This document shows positions 59,605 through 64,000 of a stretch of DNA of 64,000 bases, piece by piece. This DNA comes from Candidatus Zipacnadum vermilionense (GTDB lineage: Bacteria; Armatimonadota; Zipacnadia; Zipacnadales; Zipacnadaceae): the NCBI GenBank assembly GCA_029821755.1, contig JALGSV010000007.1, positions 62,001-126,000 of the forward strand, written 5' to 3'. The translations under genes and the position numbers were made by a program. The stretch's first letter is position 1, and every line of letters starts with the position of its first letter. The notes under the pieces were generated by a model. The model made no database searches. It was given only the letters and a program-made list of their open reading frames with translations, and was not told the DNA's origin.

Positions 59605-61323
59605 ATGCCTACCAGAACCAAACCGACCGCCAAGCCCAGCCCCATGACCGGATCCGAGATCCTTCTCCAGGTCCTCCGCGAAGAGGGCGTCGAGGCCATG
59701 TTCGGGATCCCGGGCGGGGTGCTTATCCCCTTCTTCGACAAGCTGTATGACGCCGTCAACGCCGGGGAGCTACGCTATTACCTCACCCGCCACGAGCAGG
59801 GAGCGGCGCACATGGCCGACGGCTATGCCCGCGCCACCGGCCAGGTCGGCGTGTGTATCGCCACCTCCGGCCCGGGCGCACTCAACCTGGTGACCGGTAT
59901 CGCCACCGCCAATATGGACTCGGTGCCCCTGGTGGCTCTTACCGGGCAGGTCAAGACCGAGGTGATCGGCAAGGACGCCTTCCAGGAGGCCGACATCCGC
60001 GGAGTCACCATGCCCATCACCAAGCACAACTACCTGGTGAAGAACCCCGCCGACCTGGGTGACGTGATGCGCGAGGCCTTCCACCTGGCCCGTTCCGGCC
60101 GCCCCGGTGCGGTGCTGGTCGACATACCCACGGACGTCCTAACCGCGCCCGGGGGCCTCAGCGAGCGCCACGACACCCTCCTGCGCGGCTACCATCCCCC
60201 CACCGAGGGCGATCCGGGGCTGCTCCGCCAGGCCGCCAGCCTCATCAACCACGCCCAGCGCCCCATCCTCTACGTCGGTGGCGGCGCCATCAGCAGCGGC
60301 GCCGCCTCGGCGCTCAAGAAGCTGGTGGACAAAACCGGCATTCCCGTGGTACACACCCTGATGGGCAAAGGCGTCTTCCCGGAGACTAACGCGTTCTCCC
60401 TCGGGATGCCCGGCATGCATGGCGCGGCCTACGCCAGCAAGTCCCTCAACGCCGCCGACCTCATCATCGGCGTGGGTGTGCGCTTCGACGATCGCGTGAC
60501 CGGAGACCTGAGCAAGTTCGCTCGCGGCGCCGGCATCGTGCACATCGACGTCGACCTGGCCGAGCTAAACAAGATCGTCCGCCCCCACGTAGCCCTCGCC
60601 GCCGATGCCCGTCTGGCTCTACAGGCCCTCCTGCCGCTGGTCAAGCCAAGGGACCTGAGCGCCTGGCACCAGCAGGTCAATGCGTGGAAGATCGACTACC
60701 CCCTGAGCTACCCCGCACCGGAGGAGGGCATCGCCCCGCAGTTCGTGATCGAGGAGCTGTGGCGGCTCACTGAGGGCCAGGCCATCGTGGCCACCGAGGT
60801 GGGGCAGAACCAGATGTGGGCGGCGCAGTACTACCTGGCCGACCGCCCTCGCCAGTTCCTCACCTCCGGCGGTCTGGGCACGATGGGTTACGGCTTCCCG
60901 GCCGCCATCGGCGCCCAGGTCGGTTACCCGGACGCCACCGTCTGGGACATCGCCGGCGATGGTTCCATCCAGATGAACATCCAGGAATTGGCCACGGCGG
61001 TAATCAACAAGCTGCCGGTGAAGGTGGCGATCCTAAACAATGGCTACCTGGGGATGGTGCGCCAGTGGCAGACGCTGTTCTACCACAATCGCCTGAGCGG
61101 CACGGTCCTCTCCGGCAACCCGGACTTCGTGGCCCTGGCGCTGGCCTTCGGCGCTGAGGGCATCCTGGTAACCGAGCCGGAGCAGGTAGCCCCGGCCATC
61201 GAGCGCGCCAACGCCATTGACGACCGTCCGGTGCTGGTGGACTTCCGCGTCTGGCCCATGGCCAACGTCATGCCCATGATCCCGGCCGGCAAGTCAGTAG
61301 ACAACCTCATCATGGAGGCTTAA
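59605..61323 (+). CDS. ilvB: acetolactate synthase, large (catalytic) subunit
   Basis: 572 residues, TPP enzyme making acetolactate or acetohydroxybutyrate. Features: FGIPGGVLIPFFD, TPP Glu in TRHEQGAAHMADGYARATG, FAD domain in the middle and TPP motif GDGSIQMNIQELATAVINKLPVKVAILNN. The Met at 59605 has CAGGAG 9 nt upstream. A family C palindrome and a strong hairpin follow directly. The usual neighbour ilvN (small regulatory subunit) is absent; the probable prophage begins instead. Confidence 0.96.
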   Translation: MPTRTKPTAKPSPMTGSEILLQVLREEGVEAMFGIPGGVLIPFFDKLYDAVNAGELRYYLTRHEQGAAHMADGYARATGQVGVCIATSGPGALNLVTGIATANMDSVPLVALTGQVKTEVIGKDAFQEADIRGVTMPITKHNYLVKNPADLGDVMREAFHLARSGRPGAVLVDIPTDVLTAPGGLSERHDTLLRGYHPPTEGDPGLLRQAASLINHAQRPILYVGGGAISSGAASALKKLVDKTGIPVVHTLMGKGVFPETNAFSLGMPGMHGAAYASKSLNAADLIIGVGVRFDDRVTGDLSKFARGAGIVHIDVDLAELNKIVRPHVALAADARLALQALLPLVKPRDLSAWHQQVNAWKIDYPLSYPAPEEGIAPQFVIEELWRLTEGQAIVATEVGQNQMWAAQYYLADRPRQFLTSGGLGTMGYGFPAAIGAQVGYPDATVWDIAGDGSIQMNIQELATAVINKLPVKVAILNNGYLGMVRQWQTLFYHNRLSGTVLSGNPDFVALALAFGAEGILVTEPEQVAPAIERANAIDDRPVLVDFRVWPMANVMPMIPAGKSVDNLIMEA

Positions 61324-61333
61324 GCTCCGCGTG

Positions 61334-61355
61334 GGGCGGGCTTTCTAGCCCGCCC
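61334..61355. repeat. palindromic repeat family C
   Basis: GCGGGCTTTCTAGCCCGC plus flanking pairs, 10 nt after the ilvB stop. Confidence 0.88.
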
Positions 61356-61361
61356 TCCCCT

Positions 61362-61405
61362 GGGGACTGACGCCGGTCGCGCTTTCGCGATCGGCGTCAG
61401 TCCCC
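61362..61405 (+). terminator. 20-bp hairpin after ilvB
   Basis: GGGGACTGACGCCGGTCGCG pairs with the matching right arm with one G-T wobble, loop CTTT. No T tract follows, so termination is probable but unproven. It marks the last element before the phage-like region. Confidence 0.65.
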
Positions 61406-61699
61406 GCCGTTCACCAACGTTCGCACCTGGTTCTACGCACCTTCATCCCGGCGGATCCCCTCTCCCCGGGGCCACGTCCCTCCCCTCGCTTCCCTACCCT
61501 CTCCCCAGTCCGCGAAGGGCACTTGTGCCTTTCGCGGGCGCGGACCCCCAATGTCGCACGAAACTACCCACCACTCCTCCCAAGAAACTCAAAAGTAGCT
61601 ATTTATTTCTACAAAGAGCACCTTTTTCGAGGACAAAACCCGTTTTCGGCCCTTAGTATTAATGGAGGGAGGAAATAAATCGAACGTGCGTGCTAGATC
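61406..61699. other. 294-nt region with an AT-rich tail, possible prophage edge
   Basis: The first half is GC- and pyrimidine-rich. From about 61560 composition shifts sharply to AT-rich (AAAAGTAGCTATTTATTTC, then CTTAGTATTAATGGAGG). The shift is unlike anything else in the window. GGAGGGAGG (61664-61672) precedes the terminase gene. No tRNA or clear att site is visible. Confidence 0.5.
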
Positions 61700-62317
61700 A
61701 TGAGCGAAAACGGCAAACGGAAAAACGAATGGCTCGAACGAGCCCAGATCTACGCCGCCCTCGCTGAGGCCAACGACACCACAGAGGCCCAGGTGCTGCT
61801 GGCACGAGACGGGGTGCAGGTCTCGCCCCAGAGACTGGAAGGTTACCTACGCACGGCCGAGCGGGCCATCTCGGCGTTCCGCGAGTCCGGCTTGGCTCCG
61901 GCGCTGATCGGTCCCGAGGCGCGTCGCGCGCGCCGCCTCGCCCGACTCGATGCCGTCTGCCTCTACCTCGAAGATCGCTTCCAGAGGGCGGATCCCCCTC
62001 TCGACCGCGACTTCGCTGGCCTGCTGCAGCAGTATCGCGAACTGATGTCGCTCCTGCTCGAGCATGACCTACCCAGCCGCGGCGCGGCCTCACCGCCCGC
62101 CGCCGTGACCCGAGCCGCCGAGGAGGTTGCCTCGGCCCTGAATCTCCTTGAGGCTATGAATCATGAGCAACCCCCGGCCGGAATCACTGAACAAGCTGAA
62201 CCTGGTTCAGCAGATGTACACACTGCCGCTCGACGCATGGCGGCCGCAACTGGATTCGCTTTCCCGGCTCCTGAGCCAGGGGAGCCCACCGTGGCGGGAG
62301 CTGACGGCCGTCTATGA
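61700..62317 (+). CDS. putative small terminase subunit or phage DNA-packaging protein
   Basis: 205 residues. The first 120 residues are helical, with a possible DNA-binding helix pair (EAQVLLARDGVQVSPQRLEGYLRTAERAI). No diagnostic motif is present; the call rests on position directly before a large terminase. The last 50 residues overlap the large terminase gene by 155 nt and are low-complexity, so the functional protein may effectively be shorter. The upstream AT-rich leader carries GGAGGGAGG, although it is 28 nt from this ATG; the real start is not certain. Confidence 0.6.
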   Translation: MSENGKRKNEWLERAQIYAALAEANDTTEAQVLLARDGVQVSPQRLEGYLRTAERAISAFRESGLAPALIGPEARRARRLARLDAVCLYLEDRFQRADPPLDRDFAGLLQQYRELMSLLLEHDLPSRGAASPPAAVTRAAEEVASALNLLEAMNHEQPPAGITEQAEPGSADVHTAARRMAAATGFAFPAPEPGEPTVAGADGRL

Positions 62318-63800
62318 GCAGCCGCCGGCCCCGCCCGCCGAGTTCGTCACCAGTCCCCTGTATCTGGGGCTGGGCAACCGAGTCTACCCGATGGTCTTGC
62401 GCACCCTGGAGGAGCTCTTCAACGGTCCCTACAACGAGGCCGCCATCTGCTGGGGCATCGGTAGCGGCAAATCCTTCTTCAGCTCGCTGGCCATCAGCTA
62501 TCTACTTCACCGCACTTTGTGCCTGCGCGACCCCCAGGCCTACTACGGTCTGGCGCCCGGTAGCGCCATTGCCTTCCTGAATATGAGCGCCAGCGCGGGC
62601 CAAGCCCAGCGCGTGGTGTTCAATGAAATCAAGCAACGCCTGATCGCCTCGCCGTGGTTTCGGCGCTTCTGCTCCCGCTACGGCAAGCACGGTCTGCAGG
62701 TGCTCAGCGGCGAGATTCGCCTGCCCAAGCACCTCGTGGTCGTCACCGGCAACTCCGCCGAGACCTGCCCCCTGGGGTACAACCTGCTGGGGGCGGTCCT
62801 GGACGAGGCTGCCTTCCTACTCACTACCGGCGACGGTCGTCGCGACGCCGCCGAGGAGATCTACCATGCTCTACGCCAGCGCATCACCAGCCGCTTCTTC
62901 AACCGCGGCCTGCTGGTACTGATTTCGTCACCTCGCCATGTGGGCGACTTCATCGAGCGCAAGTTGGCCGAGGCTCCGGATAGCCCGCGCCTCTACACCA
63001 GTCGCCGCGCCCTGTGGGAGATGAAGCCGCCGCAGCTCTACTGCGGCCGCTTCTTCGAGTACGAGGGCCTGCAGGTCCCGGTCGAGTACCAGGACGACTT
63101 CCGCCGCAATCCGCAGCGAGCGCTGCGCGATCTCGCGGCCCGGCCCACCCAGGCCTACTGCGCCTGGTTAACCGACGAGCAGGCCCTGGAAGCCTGCTGC
63201 GACCTACCGGGCGAGAGCCCGCTGGACGAGGGCGGCCGCTGGCGCGGCGATCTGCGCGCGCCGGACAGCCTGCCCCGCTACCTGCACGTGGACCTGGGCC
63301 TGCGCCGCGACGGCTGCGGGATCGCCATGGTCCACTGCCGCCCGGCCCCGGAGCGTCCCGACGAGCCGGAGGTCTGGGCCGACCTGGTCGTCCGCCTCAC
63401 CGCCCCGGCGGGCGGGGAGATAGACTTCGCGCGGGTCCGCGAGTTGATCAACGACCTGCGCCGGCGTGGGTACAGCCTGGCCCAGGTCAGTTTCGACGGC
63501 TGGCAGTCGGTAGACAGCCGCCAGATTCTGCGCCGCCAGGGCTTCCGCACGGCGCTGGTCTCGGTAGACCGGGACCTGGGGCCCTACGAGACGCTCAAGG
63601 AACTGGTCAACACCGGCCGCCTGCACCTGCCGCGTTACGAGCCGCTGTTGCGGGAGCTCAAGCGCCTGGAGCTGGTAGACGGTCGCAAGGTGGACCACCC
63701 CCGCGGCGGCAGCAAGGATGCTGCCGACGCCCTGGCCGCCGCCACCAGCGAAGCGATCAAGCACTGGGGCGGGGGCAGGATCGGCAGCCGCATCATTTGA
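62163..63800 (+). CDS. phage terminase, large subunit
   Basis: 545 residues, ATP-driven DNA packaging motor with nuclease. Walker A: CWGIGSGKSFFSS near residue 100. Walker B: LLGAVLDEAAFLL near 215. The nuclease RNase H-like acidic set fits YLHVDLGLRRDG, VSFDGWQSVD and GSKDAADALAAA. TTGAGG lies about 9 nt before the ATG at 62163; a later Met at 62217 would shorten the overlap with the upstream gene. Codon use is like the host, so the prophage may be old or adapted. No other phage structural gene is complete in the window. Confidence 0.88.
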   Translation: MSNPRPESLNKLNLVQQMYTLPLDAWRPQLDSLSRLLSQGSPPWRELTAVYEQPPAPPAEFVTSPLYLGLGNRVYPMVLRTLEELFNGPYNEAAICWGIGSGKSFFSSLAISYLLHRTLCLRDPQAYYGLAPGSAIAFLNMSASAGQAQRVVFNEIKQRLIASPWFRRFCSRYGKHGLQVLSGEIRLPKHLVVVTGNSAETCPLGYNLLGAVLDEAAFLLTTGDGRRDAAEEIYHALRQRITSRFFNRGLLVLISSPRHVGDFIERKLAEAPDSPRLYTSRRALWEMKPPQLYCGRFFEYEGLQVPVEYQDDFRRNPQRALRDLAARPTQAYCAWLTDEQALEACCDLPGESPLDEGGRWRGDLRAPDSLPRYLHVDLGLRRDGCGIAMVHCRPAPERPDEPEVWADLVVRLTAPAGGEIDFARVRELINDLRRRGYSLAQVSFDGWQSVDSRQILRRQGFRTALVSVDRDLGPYETLKELVNTGRLHLPRYEPLLRELKRLELVDGRKVDHPRGGSKDAADALAAATSEAIKHWGGGRIGSRII

Positions 63801-63808
63801 TTCCGGCG

Positions 63809-63860
63809 GCACCGGCGTCTCGCCGGTGCTTCGTGTGGGGGCGGGCCTGCTAGCCCGCCC
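63809..63860. repeat. family A and family C palindromes downstream of the large terminase
   Basis: Family A at 63809-63829 and family C (loop CTGC-TA) at 63839-63860. Host repeat families have therefore entered the phage-like region. Confidence 0.85.
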
Positions 63861-63892
63861 AGTTGGTAACAACCAGGCGGCGAACACACCTC

Positions 63893-63915
63893 GGGGCGCC
63901 GGTCATCGGCGCCCC
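63893..63915. terminator. GC-rich hairpin before the last gene
   Basis: GGGGCGCCG pairs with CGGCGCCCC, 9 bp with a 5-nt loop. It lies 34 nt before the last start codon and may act as a terminator or leader structure. Confidence 0.45.
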
Positions 63916-63948
63916 GGGCCGCCTATCCGAGATGGAGGAGAAAGCAGC

Positions 63949-64000
63949 ATGTCCGAGTTGATGCTCAAAGCGTATGTGGTAGGCGGAGATGAGGGGGCCG
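63949..64000 (+). CDS. start of an unidentified gene (cut by window end)
   Basis: ATG preceded by GGAGGAG at good spacing; 17 codons are visible (MSELMLKAYVVGGDEGA). The product cannot be named. By position after a large terminase it could be a portal or other phage protein. Confidence 0.6.
   Translation, partial: MSELMLKAYVVGGDEGA

Noticed and set aside
61700-62317. Firm call as terminase small subunit
   Set aside because: No diagnostic motif is visible; only position supports it, so it is listed as putative.
6175-63860. CRISPR array from the many similar palindromes
   Set aside because: Copies are dispersed over the whole window, lack regular spacers and no cas gene is present.
1-64000. 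tRNA or rRNA genes
   Set aside because: No cloverleaf-like or rRNA-like sequence was recognised in the intergenic regions.

Overview
The window is high-GC (roughly two thirds G+C by eye), densely coded bacterial DNA. It looks like an uncultivated, free-living carbohydrate degrader. The evidence is a four-zinc-ribbon topoisomerase I, a YvcK protein with two N-terminal membrane segments, an R3H-ATPase/tmk/holB operon, a T-box leader, many Gfo/Idh oxidoreductases with glycosidases, and a very large load of dispersed palindromic repeats. Armatimonadota or a neighbouring terrabacterial lineage is my best guess, but this is inference; no rRNA or other decisive marker lies in the window.

Layout. 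0-13.5 kb: 3' part of topA, a membrane-embedded spermidine-synthase-like protein, an L,D-transpeptidase, an oxidoreductase, a nitrilase-fold amidase, a minus-strand trio (membrane protein and two GNAT paralogues), a lipoprotein phosphoesterase and a GH78 rhamnosidase. 13.5-29.8 kb: one long minus-strand cluster, read from 29.8 kb downwards: active ketosynthase, small unknown, ketosynthase homologue without the active Cys, E1-alpha, DUF202, glycosidase, E1-beta, GT2, acyl carrier protein, two alpha/beta hydrolases with odd nucleophile elbows, three overlapping GT4 genes, a MurJ-like flippase and another GT4. Many joints are ATGA, TAATG or 1-nt gaps, so it behaves like one operon. It is the best candidate for an undescribed system: carrier-bound acyl or polyketide synthesis married to glycan assembly and flipping. 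29.9-39.4 kb: sugar oxidoreductases, a GHL10-like hydrolase, a zinc-type dehydrogenase, an apparently leaderless trpS, a histidine kinase interrupted by an in-frame TGA, and a baeRF-like protein. 39.5-46 kb: a BglII-like restriction-modification pair, holB-tmk-R3H ATPase, and a small membrane protein possibly of defence type. 46-54.8 kb: a 1201-residue secreted protein with a PHP-like motif, then tpiA, pgk, gap and yvcK on the minus strand. 55-61.4 kb: a T-box leader followed by a lower-GC Fic gene, four dyads in a duplicated array, then ilvD, a TPR lipoprotein and ilvB. 61.5 kb to the end: AT-rich leader, putative small terminase, large terminase and the start of another gene, probably the left end of a prophage.

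At least five families of short palindromes are scattered throughout. Several sit in frame inside or at the ends of essential genes (tmk, holB, ketosynthases, a glycosyltransferase) and one lies in the T-box leader. Three of the families share the loop sequence GTCTC with compensated stem changes, which points to selection or mobility acting on the hairpin.
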